Position numbers and translations under genes: made by a program | The notes under the pieces: model-generated | Told to the model about the DNA's origin: nothing | The model's input: the letters and a program-made list of their open reading frames with translations, nothing else | The model's database searches: none | Assembly (NCBI GenBank): GCA_037074705.1 | Contig: CM073591.1 | Span: 36,002,587 to 36,066,586, forward strand | From: Zhengitettix transpicula | Taxonomy: Eukaryota; Arthropoda; Insecta; Orthoptera; Tetrigidae | Direction of reading: 5' to 3' | DNA: 64,000 bases | Shown here: positions 33,800 through 45,299 of the stretch, one piece after another | Numbering within the stretch: the stretch's first letter is position 1 | Layout: every line of letters begins with the position of its first letter

Positions 33800-34650
33800 T
33801 CTGTGATCTGGAGTGTTCGCCCTTGTCTCTGAAATGCGTTCACGGGGGGAATATTTAAGTGTGACCTCCCGCACCGCGGTACAGTAGTTCTTCTCCTCCT
33901 CGTCCGTGATTGTCAGACCATCGGAACGCAGCAGCAGCAGCAGTCGCTCGCTTCATTTGTCATTGAGGACGGGGACCTCCCACGGAGACGGACTAAGGGA
34001 AACACACGCGCGGTCGGGGTAATCACTAATTACCCTCCGTCACCGTCAAACTAGAACATCCATCGTTGCAGAGTTGTAGTCAGAGGCAGGAAGAAAAAGG
34101 CGAGAGAAAGAAGAAGCAAAAGTCCTCGTATCTCTGGCTGCCATCCGTCTCCCTAGACGACGAACTACGAAAAGAAAAGCAAATCGAGAGACGCGACACA
34201 CACAAGAAAAGATGGGGAGAAAAAAAAAAGGAGGCAGCCGAAGAAAGAAGAAGAAGAGAACACGCGCGCACGGCTATACTCATTTGTTTCACATCAGCCG
34301 TTAACGCGGAAACAATATATCCAGAAGGATTTAGACACCAGTCCTCCTCCACCATCCAAAGAAAGGGGACGTAAAAAAGGCAACAGAAGTTAAAAATATT
34401 AGTCACAGTTACGAAGCGGCGGCAGATGCGAACAATTCTCAGTGTTCAAGAAACACACACGTGTTAACCTTTCCTCCCCCGTAGACTCAGAAAACACTTG
34501 CAAACAGCGGTGGGAGAGCGGGGCAGGAGCGGTCCTGACTAAAGTTTTGCTTAATGGCTACCAATGTTGCTAAGGTTCAAAAAGTAATTTGTCCCGTGTA
34601 GACACGTCCCAGTTTCTCTCTCGCTCTCTGCATTGACGCCTGTTACAAAC
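33800..34650 (+). promoter_or_regulatory. CpG-rich island: candidate promoter and 5' UTR exon
   Basis: The most CpG-rich stretch of the window. A TATA-like atatttaag (33851) lies about 30 bp before tACAGTAg (33880-33886), a plausible initiator. The following sequence has a CAG run (about 33929-33945), then a purine-rich 34060-34300 with GAA and GAG runs typical of 5' UTRs. The long ORFs on both strands (34066-34406) are low-complexity and have no known domain. No repeat match. Direction is a guess from TATA/initiator order. It could be the start of a gene running right, with the coding exons beyond the window or not recognised. Confidence 0.4.
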
Positions 34651-35030
34651 ACACAACTGTTAGGTATTGTAATTCGACGTATTCAACTTCCACACGACAG
34701 AAACTAGAATGAAATAAACAATCAAGCTCACACAATTTATAACAATAATATGGGCTCACAATAAATCTTGTCAATAAAATTTTATTGCTACCCTTCAAGA
34801 GTATAGTTGAGTTGCATTATATAAAATTTGTATTTTTATCGATTCTTACATTTGAAAAATCTAACAGCTGTGTCGCAACGTGTGGGCAATCCGCTCGTTA
34901 GAAATTTATGTCAATTAATTTCTTTGTATGTAACACTATAAATTATGTTCATAACTAATTGTATTTTTAAAAATTAGCATTTTATAATACTTTGTTTGCC
35001 GATTTATTTCTTCAGATAATTGCAACATCC

Positions 35031-35100
35031 ATACACCTGAAGAGGTCCCAATCAAGGACGAAACTCCGTGTTTAAAGTTTGAAAATTAAAAAAAAATCTG
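35031..35100 (+). repeat. Family P core, GGTCCC subtype
   Basis: CCTGAAGAGGTCCCAATCAA then GGACGAAACTCCGTGTTT. CTGAAGA 35037-35043, stem GTCC/GGAC, GAAAC 35060-35064: the cleanest of the GTCCC subtype. The same subtype, mutated, closes the palindrome at 19080-19122 and occurs reversed at 48524-48563. Confidence 0.55.
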
Positions 35101-35146
35101 GCTAAAAGGCTGTTATATTTTATTATTAACTATATAATAAAAAAGA

Positions 35147-35632
35147 TATAAATTTGTATGTATGTGTTTACGACAATTTCTATACAAATTTTAACGCGCG
35201 GGCAGAATGCAATAAAAATTGGTACACACATTCTTCAAAACACGAGAACAGGTATTGTGGGGGGTCAGTAATCATTAGCATAAAGGTGTAAATAATTGTA
35301 GTTGAAATAATTTATGAATTTGCGAATATTTGCTACTGAGTTAAATATTACTGCGCCCGCAGCGATCGTGACGTCACAGCTCACGCGAGAGAGAGAGATG
35401 AAATAGTTCCGTTTTTTGTAATGTAAGAAAGTAAAAATATTTGATTGAATAAAAAGTATTCTGTCGAATGATGATGAAAAAACAATACGAAATATTTTAC
35501 ATCCTTGCGTAAAATTAATTGGAAAAAATAATTCTCGTCGCTATCTTCACAAAAGATTAATATAGAATAAAATACTTTTTCGGGTTAATATAAATAAGTA
35601 CACGGACAACGCCGGACACCCAGCTACTTATT
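35147..35632. repeat. Family H dispersed repeat, copy 2
   Basis: Same block order as 21468-22165 (aatttgtatgtatgt, tacaaattttaacgcg, aaaattggtacacaca, gtgacgtcac, tgaataaaaagtat, ctgtcgaatgat). It ends acacggacaacgccggacac ccagcta (35598-35628). Shorter than copy 1 by internal deletions. Confidence 0.7.
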
Positions 35633-35689
35633 TAATAAAAGTATTACATAATGAACTTGCCATGTAACGGATCAAATTAAGTGATAAAA

Positions 35690-35835
35690 TGAATACCACA
35701 CAACGTTTATAATCCTTGAAGCTTTCTTCAGGTGATTGAAGAAACGTTTTGTGAATCTTATCACTGAATTTTGTCTTTTTATAATTAGTTTTCATCTAAT
35801 ACAGTCGTATTTATAATTTCAAAAATATTTAATCT
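35690..35835. repeat. Two family P units head-to-head, decayed
   Basis: The left part, minus strand: CACCTGAAGAAAGCTTCAAGG (core at 35725-35731) with a mutated GAAAC (TAAAC) and gttgtgtggtattcatttta. The right part, plus strand (35738 onwards): gaagaaacgttttgtgaatc, ttatcactgaattttgtctt and tacagtcgtatttataattt. Same inverted layout as 31140-31345. Confidence 0.5.
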
Positions 35836-36577
35836 AAATCTAAACGTTTGTGTTTCAAATTGAAACATAAGAGGTCTAGAGGGAATTGATGACAAGATTC
35901 GGTGATAGTAACAGTCTACTAACAATTCTATTTTATTTCCAGAAAGTAACCGTTGTCACTGGAGCTTGTTTTCATTTTCTGGGATCCTTTGTGTAGTGTG
36001 CGGTAATTCGGATATTGTGTAAATAGGCGTCTATCGATCCTCTTTGTCCAGAATTGGTTTTGAACATAGTTCAAATTGTAGTAGCTAGTCTGTGACAGTT
36101 CTCATTTTAATTTTCAAACTTTCTCGTGCCCATGTTCTGTGTTATTTTTTCTACTTTTTAGAAATTATTAGAACTACCTGTCACCGTATCTGAGTACAGA
36201 ACGTATAGTGTGTCCAATAATCCAATTCCCAAGATCTACTTGTACCATTTCTTAATGTCCTCATTATTAAATTGTAATGTTGGCAGCTAAAACGAGTGTT
36301 TTCTATTCCAAAACTCTGCTCCAACGTATTTTAAGATATTTACAAGAGTTAACTTGTTGAATCGTGACTCCTGATATTTTCTGAACAATTTCTTCCCGTC
36401 TTCTGGAGAAGCTAACAGCTGTTTATTTAGAGCATCTGTTCTTTTCGATCACCTACATACCGTATCTAGATTTTTCTAGAGAGTTACTTCTTCGGAACAG
36501 TCTCTTATTTTTCTACATAAAGATTAGTCATCATCAAAGAGACTTTGGACTCAATTTCGCATCCTAGGACATTGATG

Positions 36578-36723
36578 TAAATCAAAAAGGAATAATGAAT
36601 AATAAAGATAGCGAATACAGACAAAAAGGTATTTATATTACCTTTTTTGTCTGTTTTGGCTATCTTTATTATTCATTATTTTCAATCAGAAGTAAATTGG
36701 TTTCGTTTTAAATCAAAAAGGAA
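36578..36723. mobile_element. Hairpin insertion with 15-bp target duplication
   Basis: TAAATCAAAAAGGAA occurs exactly at 36578-36592 and 36709-36723. Between them is a near-perfect hairpin: outer arms of 22 bp (36591-36612 and 36659-36680) are exact complements, inner arms carry acagacaaaaaggta and its complement, and the loop is about 7 nt. The right arm plus tail (ttttttgtctgttttggcta, then ttcaatcaga) is the 3' portion of family P. It therefore looks like two P 3' ends in inverted orientation inserted as one unit by a retrotransposition-like event. Confidence 0.75.
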
Positions 36724-36729
36724 AAATAA

Positions 36730-39040
36730 TCACAGAGCGTTAGAGAACACCCGACGTCAGGTAATCTAAGTTTTAAAATAGTTCCCCAAATTTAAGAAAC
36801 TGACGCTACCTTCATAGAAATTTATGAACTCGTGCTCTCCTTGTCCTGTCAATTTTGTCCATAAGGATATGGTGTGAAACAAAAATCAAAAATTTTTACA
36901 AAATCGATTTAACTAACATTATGGTAATTTATTTTAACTTAAGAAATAAATTTATTATTTATACATATATTGAAACCCCTTTTAAGGAATAATATTATTA
37001 ATAAGATTGTGTGTGGCTATTAAAGACGGAAGAAATTTTATAAAATGAATATTTAATATTACATTTAATAATATAACATTTACAATGAATTTTCTATTAA
37101 GTAATAAAATACACAACGTTTTATCCCTAATATTTTAGACCTCTTGAGGTCTTGTACCAATCAATCTAAAAGTAATGAATATTTATAATGTTCAAAATAT
37201 ATTACAAATTTAAGAATTATTCGAATAAATTCCATTTAAATTAAATCTTCATACATAAATAGTTTGAACATATAATTATGACATTTAGAATTAATTGTGA
37301 AACCATCTCATTTAAATGTATGTCATTAAAATGATTCCTCAATTTATAATTTGTTTTAAAATTAAATCTGTATAATATTTGTCAATAGTTTTATATTACT
37401 GATTTTGATAACACCTGGAGAGAATCCAAAATTTTGAGTATAAAACATTGAATATTTTATTACTAGAAATCTCATTGATCATTTTTAAATGTAGTATTCA
37501 ATTAATTCATTTAAAAAAATGTTTCTTACTTGATTGTCACACATGGTATGATTAATGTCATATGATACTAAAATTTAATGGTATTATTGTCTCTCCTCTT
37601 ATATTTATTATATCTTCTTTAATATTATCTCGTATTACTGATTTTCGTTTTCATAATTTGGCTGTAATTTCTAATAATTTCGAAAAATTCAGGAAAAATC
37701 ATTGAGCGGTTTAATAATTTTCTCCGTCAGCAATTAATTACTCCTTTAATTCATGTCACACACAAATATACAATATTTGCAAGAGAAAATATGTTATTAT
37801 AGGATTTAAATACTTTTTATTAATTTACCACTAATTGCACGGTATTAAAAAAACTAAATTTATAAATTAGAAAAATGTAATTAACCCCACCCCCTCCCTC
37901 CCTCCCCACGTCGTGTATTTTTAATTTCACTCTAACAAAAATATATTCCCTCGCCTGTTCCTATTGCGAGTATGCATTGTAATGGAATTGGATCAGAAAT
38001 TTCACCGAATTACGTGTTTTACTAACCTCATCTGTGCTTTCAATGTGTCATGCATTCGATTAAAAATAGAGGGAGAGAAGGGTAAAAAAGCTATTTGCTA
38101 ATTGGAATAATCTGTACTCATTTCAGTCGTGCGGCTTAAAATATCGTGTGCTGGTAAAATATGGTACTTCTTGCTGGTGGTGGTGATGTAAAAAAGGTTT
38201 GAAAAGCCGTAAAATTATAACTTTTATTTTTTACGAACAAAAATGTTATTGAGAATAATCACTTCTTGAACCTGTAACATTGTTCAACGATGCTCCAGTT
38301 TATTGATACATTTTTCAAACCTGATTGTGTTTCACCGAAAAAGGAGAAAAAGCAGGCTAATCTGTTGTTCCTTGGAAACGTTTCTCATTTTTTGACATTG
38401 AATTTTCAATCGACAAAGATGACTCAAACGTTTAACGCCCTTCGTACATGTTAATAACCAGAATACAGAGAGCATGGTTTAACAGTGTAACCCTTTCTAT
38501 TCGGTAATAAGGTGTCAATTCTCTTCTTTAGCTAAGCACTAACCTCGTTTACACGAGCCCAGCTGTGTTAAGTTGCGAGTCACAAAACTTCCGAAAACTT
38601 TGCACGATTCATCCAGTTCACAGGTTCCCACATTTGGCTGACAATTCTGTGAGAATATGATGGATTTGCCTTGCCATAATAAATTTTTGAAGCAGTCTGG
38701 AATCGAGACTTTTGTCCAGTAACAATTTCAATTTGTCTTTTAAGTTTTTTATTCACAGCAAAACAGTCAAAACAACATAGTTGTCCTTTCGTAAATTCAT
38801 TATAGAGAATATTCAATATAATTACGTATATATTGTCATGTATTTAATAATTTTAGGTTATAATAGTTATTCATTTTTTCTGATGGTAGAAAAATTTTCG
38901 GAACACGTATATGCTAATGTTATCCAGAGTTTGTGAGAAATTTAACTTCCTAGTGTCATTTAGAAAACGTATATTGTATTAAATATAGTTGTATTTACTT
39001 CCTTCGAAGAGAATAACGCAGATTTTTACCGATAATAAAA
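36730..39040. other. AT-rich spacer with one degenerate P-like core
   Basis: Near 37110-37160, on the minus strand, is a decayed P-like core (acgttgtgtattttatt preceded by ataaaacg and a perfect palindrome agacctcttgaggtct). The 78-codon minus ORF 38580-38816 has no recognised domain. Nothing else seen. Confidence 0.4.
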
Positions 39041-39046
39041 GTATAT

Positions 39047-39964
39047 TGTAATACTAATTAGAGGCCATTAATTGTTTTAATATAATTGGATTGTTAGCTG
39101 TACATTTCTTGAAAGCAACAATCACGGCTCTTTGTCGACGATAGTTGTTGGAAATCGCGCCCTCGTACGGAAGTCAGTCCGGTGAACGTGTTGAAAGAGA
39201 GAGAGAGAGGAGGCTGACCTAAAAAGTACGAATAGCGTGGTCCAGGAAGTTCAACTGCAAGATCTCTTAAACTCTATAAAACACAAGTAAATAGTTCTTG
39301 ACGGAGAGACTCATGATATAAAATCGCAAAGTGGAAGCAAAAGGTTAGCAACGCACAGATGCGAAATAACATTTCGCATAAATGCATCCAGGAGACATAC
39401 GTCCGATGGCTGACCGAGGGAGCGGCTGATCCCAAAATTCCAGGTGGAATAACAACGACAACTACGACCGTGTTTATTAAAAATGCTTGCCTTCCTTGGC
39501 TGGCTATAGACATAAACTCTCTTAGCTCCAAGAATCAGATCTGGTACCAGAAAGACATTCGTGAGATCAAAAACAATTATTTAAAGTCTGTAAACGAGGA
39601 TTAAAGGTTTAAGTCCGTGTTCGTTATCTTGTTTAGTTTTCGTTTTCTTTATTGTGTTTAGAATTTATATTCCGTTCATTTCAATTCTGATTTGTTAATA
39701 AGTTTATTAAAATTGATTGTTCTTACTATAAAGCCCAGTAAAGACCCTGAGAGAAAGAGTAATTAGATGTAATTGTTGTAAAATTATAAACTTGTATTTC
39801 TTAGAAAGCCACAAATAAAAATATATATATATAAAATTTGGTTTGTAAATTTGAGGAAATTAAATTTGCAAAGTGAGGCTGATAATTTGTATCTTTGAAG
39901 AATAAAATTTGTTTTTTTCTAATTAATTAATTTTTTTAAAAATTAAAGCCTTCCAGTTGATCAT
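39047..39964 (+). mobile_element. Solo LTR (family L, LTR1)
   Basis: Starts TGTAATACTAATTAGAGG after gtatat. TATAAA at 39275-39280, motif CCCAGTAAAGACCCTGAGA at 39734-39752, then aagccacaaa and an end like gccttccagttgatcata. Aligns along most of its length with the LTR ending at 53096. Differs from it by a substituted 42-bp segment (39484-39525). No PBS follows, so it is a solo LTR. The 81-codon ORF inside is LTR sequence. Confidence 0.7.
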
Positions 39965-39977
39965 AAAATATATATAT

Positions 39978-41067
39978 TGTAATGCCAATTAATTGTTTGG
40001 ACATAAAATTTGAATTGTTTGAGAAATCCATTATAGCGGTCTGATCGAACAAAGCGACAATGGTAAAGCGAACTCACTTGCTTTGTCGAAAAGTCAAAAA
40101 TGGCGTATGCGCGCTTAAACTCGGGAGCACTAGGAGTTAAGTTCGCGGAAAAACATCGTGAGGAGCAGAACAAGTAATATAACTGTTAGTTGTTGGTGGC
40201 GGGACATTTCAGAGGACGGAACAAATAATACTAGAGCAGAGACTAGCCGTCGTTAGTGTATTATTAAACAAAGTTGTGAATTTAAGACAAAGTAACAACA
40301 TTCACGGAAGTATTACATCGTAAATATCGCTAAGTAAAAGCAGTTTACGTCTGTAACCAGCCAGGGAAGGAAGGAAGCGAGCAATTTTTACGTATACAGC
40401 CAGCCAGGAAAGTCTAAGAGAGTTTACGTCTATAGCCAGCCAAGGAAGGCAAGCAGATATCAGATAGCTGACATTAAGGAGGATCATCTGAGTTCCTGTG
40501 AGCCTATAAATTTTGACTTCAATAGTGTAAAATCTGTTAGTCGATTTTTAGAATCAGTGTATAAATTTGCAATAGTGTACTTCCGAAACCAAAAAGAATG
40601 CTGGTACCGGCTGGACAGATGTAAGTAACAAAACCAAAACTAATTATTAATTGTAACGTAATTAAACGATAGAGTCAGATTTCGTTATCTGTAAATTGCC
40701 AATCGAAGTTAATTTCTTTTCTTTTTAATTTCTTTCGATCGACGTATTGTTTAGATAAATTTGAACTGTTTGTTAATAAGATTTTAAAACCAATTTGTTG
40801 TGTCCATTATCAAACCCAGTCAAGGCCCTGAGAGAATGAGATCTCAAATTTTGTGTTTGTAATTATCTTTATTGCCACAAATTAAAATTAAAATATTTTG
40901 TTTGTTAATTTCGATCTTTTCATTTAATAAAAAGCCTTCCATTTAATTATTACATAAATGGCGCTTCACGTGAGGTAAATTCTTCAAATTCTCTAAATAT
41001 AAATTAAATAAAGCTCAATTTTTAATTATTACTTTTGGCTTCCACAACGTGGGGCAAATAAATTATT

Positions 41068-41070
<3 letters not shown>
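39978..41070 (+). mobile_element. LTR element remnant (LTR2 plus short leader)
   Basis: The LTR spans 39978 (TGTAATGCCAATTAATTG) to 40954 (TTAATTATTACA). It has donor-like GTAAGTA at 40621 and CCCAGTCAAGGCCCTGAGA at 40815-40833. A primer-site-like TGGCGCTTCACGTGAGG follows at 40959. About 60 bp later a second LTR-end-like stretch (taattattac) is followed by cttccacaacgtggggc and another end AAATTATTACA (41070). ATAT flanks both outer ends. The internal genes are gone. Tandem motifs at 40330-40460 (acagccagcca, tatagccagcca) are internal repeats. Confidence 0.7.

Positions 41071-41111
<41 letters not shown>
41071..41111. repeat. (AT)n microsatellite
   Basis: About 40 bp of pure AT directly after the LTR element end. 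Confidence 0.95.
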
Positions 41112-41114
<3 letters not shown>

Positions 41115-41115
<1 letters not shown>

Positions 41116-43140
41116 ATTCCTGAAGTTAAAATTAGCCTTTTTATCAATAGTTAACAGTTATTCATTACAAATATATTACGCAGAGTTTCCGAGATACCGA
41201 ATTTTTTAAAAAACACTGTAATTTTCTACAATTTTAACTACACAATATATTTTTAATTTTGAAACAAGAATTTTTCAGCGGAACGTAATGTGACGAGCGG
41301 AATAATTTAAAATGGCCAGACATCGAGCACTTAGTCTCGTCAACTGATTGGTCCCTGATCCATCAGGTAGGCTCTGGCGTTTGTCTGCGGTCAGAACCTG
41401 GTTTTGACAGCACTGATAGGAAGTTGTTCCCTGATGTTTCGAGGTGAGTCGAGTTTAGAATCGTAGGCTGAAACTGTAACTGCTTAAAACTGACCGAATT
41501 AATGAACATGAAAGATTTGAAATGACCTGGCTTGAATGCCTGAAAAGGTTTACAATTGGTGCCTTTCTCATATCTTAACGTCTTCACTTTTCTCCTCCAA
41601 TCACAACATCAATTTACGGACTTGGGTTTTCCAAATTTGGTTTCTCATCCTTTTCCCAGGTTGATAAGTATTCTATATGGTTGTTTGTCTGTATACCAAG
41701 TGTCTAATCTATACAACCTCGTTAATCCGCGCATGAACTTATGACGCCTCCCGACGTTCGTCTAAGCACATGGTCCTAAGTCTGTGCGGAAAATCCCTCA
41801 GAATTCCGACCACTCTTTCCACTTATCCATTTTGCTTGCCGCAGTACATGATTACTTAAAATTTTATTAATATTCTCTTTTCATGTAAATTAATTACATT
41901 CAAGAAGTCTGAAATTTCTTGCATTGCGGTTCTAGAAAGATGAACAATTGAGAGTACCACTAAACAATATTGTTTTACGGAACGAATAATATAATGACTA
42001 ATTTTTTTAACATAAATTTTATTTGGATATTTATATTCATGCAAGGACGAATGGTTAACGTCATAAATTTTCTCTTTATATTACTTTGGTATGGATAGTA
42101 CTTTTACAGCAAAGTGGATACTCTTTGGACTTTACTAAGTTCTGTTGCATTATCCGTGACTGTGACTACGTGGGACAAAAAACAGTGATGATAATTACGT
42201 AATACGTTTTGTAACATTTTATTCTGTATATAAATTTTATATACTGAACAAAATCTGGTATCACGATTAAAAGCGTTTGTGCTATGTTTCGTAAAATAAT
42301 TGGTACAGATTAGGAACCTAAATGGACGTTTTTTTTCCCCACTCATTATTCATTTTCCGCTGTTAAATATTTCGTGTTAAAACTTTCTGATCTCTGTTAC
42401 GTTAAGACTGAAACAAAGTACATTTACAACACTTTACAACTAGTTGATATCTTTCTTACACTGGAGGTCATAAGAATTGTCATTATAAAAAAAAAATATA
42501 AATGATTTACGGCAGATTTTTAGTAAATCGTTAACATGCCGGTTATTAAACGTAATTATGTACCTTTCTGAAAGGAAAGTACGGGTGTGCATAAGTAATT
42601 TGCATGCGAAATTAATACAATCGGCGATGCTTGGCTTTGCGTGCAATTTAAATGCACACAAATTCCTACCTACCTTCGTAGCCGGCTGCATTTATTTCCA
42701 TACTGATTTAGATATGGCTCAGTTTGGCACAGACCACCTTCAGCTGTTCACCTGACTAATTATTCTGTGGAACCAATAGATCCACTTTTGGTATCCTCTT
42801 TTCAACTTTCTCGTTCTTGTGAGGTTATAAGGCCTTGGCTACAAGAGATTGAATTTTTTTCACGGTTCGTGAAACAAACATTTCCAAAGACTTTGTCAAA
42901 TTGGTTTCGTCAATATATTCTCCGTGAATACGCTTTAAATGTATTCAATAACATTAATCTAAAGCTTTCGGCTTATGATTTTTTGTGTGTTTTACCGATT
43001 TAAAGTAAAGGTGATTCTGGTTCGTCTGACACTCCTTTACATTATATTCTTATATCATTCTTTAATTAACAAACATTTTATATTGAACACCCATCAATTA
43101 AGAAATGAAAAAAATTAACGTCTGATTTACAATTAAAAAT
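41115..43140. other. AT-rich spacer, no gene recognised
   Basis: Several short ORFs on both strands (41363-41744, 42440-43003) carry no motif. No repeat copy. Confidence 0.45.
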
Positions 43141-43149
43141 AAGAAAGAA

Positions 43150-43260
43150 AGAAAGTGATAATATAAATACTACTCAACGTTTCTAGGATCCTTGTCCCTT
43201 TATTCAGTTGCTAAGAAGAGCCTTATTTTGTCTGTATTGGGCTATCTTTCTTATTATTAT
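43150..43260 (-). repeat. Family P unit, decayed core
   Basis: Minus strand: AACTGAATAAAGGGACAAGG, atccta, GAAACGTTGAGTAGTATTTA, tattatcac. The core is CTGAATA (G8 changed) with GAAAC retained. On the plus side tattttgtctgtattgggct follows at 43210-43245, so a second inverted piece is present. Confidence 0.5.
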
Positions 43261-43269
43261 CCTTCAATT

Positions 43270-44055
43270 AAGTCCCATACTATATACAATAATTTCAAAG
43301 ATAACTAAATATTCTCTGGGAAATATAGTAAATTTATATCAAACGAAGTGATGTTGAAGGCTAAAGAATTTCTGTAATAAATTAGGTGAATAAATTTCCG
43401 GATGGGAATAGAACCTAAAACCTTTCATTTGCAGTAATATTCGGTCGATTCAGAGTTAATTCGATAAAATTTTATGAACTATCCAGTTAGATTTTCTAAT
43501 CGCTGTTTTGTTATTCTGGAAATAACATTTAGAATTTCTCCAATAATTCCGCTTATATGTCATTTAAGAGTGACATGGGAAACTGAATTATAATTGGAAT
43601 TGAGTGGGAAAAGTGCATTAATCGTAAGATACCATGTAATATTAGTAGGTAATATCAATTCACTATACCAAAGGTGTATTGCTTGTAGCGTTCAGGAAGG
43701 GGCGCCCAATTTTCCTGACTACAAGCAACCCAATAGAATAATATTAATAATAGCAATTTCTCACTGAGTATACAAAAGGATAAATTTGGGTAATTTATGC
43801 TATTCAATTTACAATGTTCAGTTCTTTCTGTAGTCTGACTATCCTTTTCAGTTTAAATACAGTCTGTATTTGTTGACAGGACTGAACACTATGTTTGTAT
43901 AACATGAGCTCGTTTTATAATCTTTAGAGGGGGCTATACAAAAAATAATGTGAACAATCATATTTCTTTAAAACATATTATGTAATACTCTAACCGCTTA
44001 TAGAAGAAACAGCAGAAAGGCAAATGTCTCAATGCAAATATGTAATTAATTTATA
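43270..44055. other. AT-rich spacer with a stem-loop
   Basis: Nothing coding is recognised. The stem-loop 43679-43728 is listed separately. Confidence 0.45.
43679..43728. repeat. Isolated stem-loop
   Basis: TTGCTTGTAG...TTCAGGAA pairs with TTTCCTGACTACAAGCAA, with a two-base difference mid-stem. The loop is GC-rich (ggggcgccc). Not similar to other repeats in the window. Confidence 0.65.
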
Positions 44056-44060
44056 CAAAG

Positions 44061-44530
44061 TTTTTTAAGATTTTTTTAGGGACAACAGGCTACATGACGG
44101 TAATCCACGTTGGCCAACTCCCCTTTAATAGCATATAAAGGGATTTGAAAGGGGGGATGCGGAAGGGTAGAAGAAGATAGCCAAGAGTTACTAGGGCCCC
44201 TGGGCTATATTTTAAGGATCCTAACCGGCATTCGCCTAAAGAAATGCAGGGAAAACCATAGAAAAACCTGCTTCAGGTAAGTCGGGCGTTGGGTACTTAT
44301 CCCACGCCCTTCCGATAGCGGGATATGAGTTTGCTGTGGGGACGCAGCATTCCCTTCTCTGTGCCTCGACCAGTTTAGGAGGCAGCTGGCCGACTATTCC
44401 AATGGGAATAGCGGACAACTCTTACCGTATGCCCAAGGTCTGTGACCCCGGAACATACACCTCTCAGAACAGGCCGAGGTGCCTCGGCTTGTGGGAACCT
44501 TAGTTCAAAAACGGAGAGGTTTTTTAAGAT
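44061..44530 (-). mobile_element. Family A retroposon with perfect 11-bp TSD
   Basis: TTTTTTAAGAT occurs at 44061-44071 and 44520-44530. Between them, on the minus strand, the element runs CCTCTCCGTTTTTGAACTAAGG to cctgttgtccctaaaaaaa: all blocks are present, about 448 bp, with an A tail next to the target duplication. This defines the 5' end of at least this copy and shows retroposition rather than DNA transposition. The 60-codon ORF inside is repeat sequence. Confidence 0.9.
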
Positions 44531-44810
44531 AAAAGAACAAGCGATTATAAAGGATTATTAACCACTTTTTATCACACTTTGTATACTTATTTTACTTAGA
44601 ACGCACTATTTTTGTAAATTGTGTCAATTTGCTAAACTCAATTAAATTAATTTTTGACTAATGGATAGTGCCACGAATACCAACTCGCTTGCAAAAAATC
44701 ATTGATTTAAACATTGTAATATTCATTATTCGCCAATTAAGCTGTCTAATGTGAGAGCCATTAATTGTATAGAACTAATAGTAAATATTAAAAAAAAATT
44801 ATATTATATT

Positions 44811-44823
44811 AAATATATATATA

Positions 44824-44862
<39 letters not shown>
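44811..44862. repeat. (AT)n microsatellite
   Basis: Two AT runs separated by a single ttt interruption, about 50 bp in all, just before the next family A copy. Confidence 0.9.
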
Positions 44863-44864
<2 letters not shown>

Positions 44865-44889
44865 GTTTGAGAGTGACAGTAATTGACGT

Positions 44890-45290
44890 GGTGGCAACTC
44901 CCCTTTAATAGCATAGGAAGGGATTTAAAAGGGGGGATGCGGAAGGGTAGAGGAAGGTAGCCAAAGGTTAACTACGGTCCCCGGGCTATGGATTTGGGAT
45001 CCAACCCGGCAATCTCCTAAAAGTGATGCAGGACAAACCCTAGAAAACCTGCATCAGGTAGGTCGGGCATTTGATGCTTGCCCAACGCGCTTCCGATGGC
45101 GTGAGTGGGGTTTCATGTGGGGACGCAGCATTCCCTTCTCCGTGCCTCGACCAGTTTAGGAGACAGCTGGCCGAGTATTTCAATGGGAACAGTGAACAAC
45201 TCTTACCGTATGCTCTAGATCTGTGATCCCGGAACATACACCTCTCAAAACTGACCGAGGTGGCACGGATGAATTATCAATTGGAACCTT
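44890..45290 (-). mobile_element. Family A retroposon, 3' truncated
   Basis: The minus-strand copy lacks the gttgccc terminus: it stops at ggcaactccccttt next to the AT microsatellite. It carries the gcatcacttttaggag variant of the B type at its middle (about 45010-45030) and ends near ggttccaattgat. No clear target duplication. Confidence 0.75.
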
Positions 45291-45299
45291 AGATTTCCT

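Noticed and set aside
34066..34406. Long ORFs on both strands in the CpG island
   Set aside because: They are translations of purine-rich (plus) or pyrimidine-rich (minus) sequence, and the plus-strand frame has no good ATG. More consistent with a 5' UTR.
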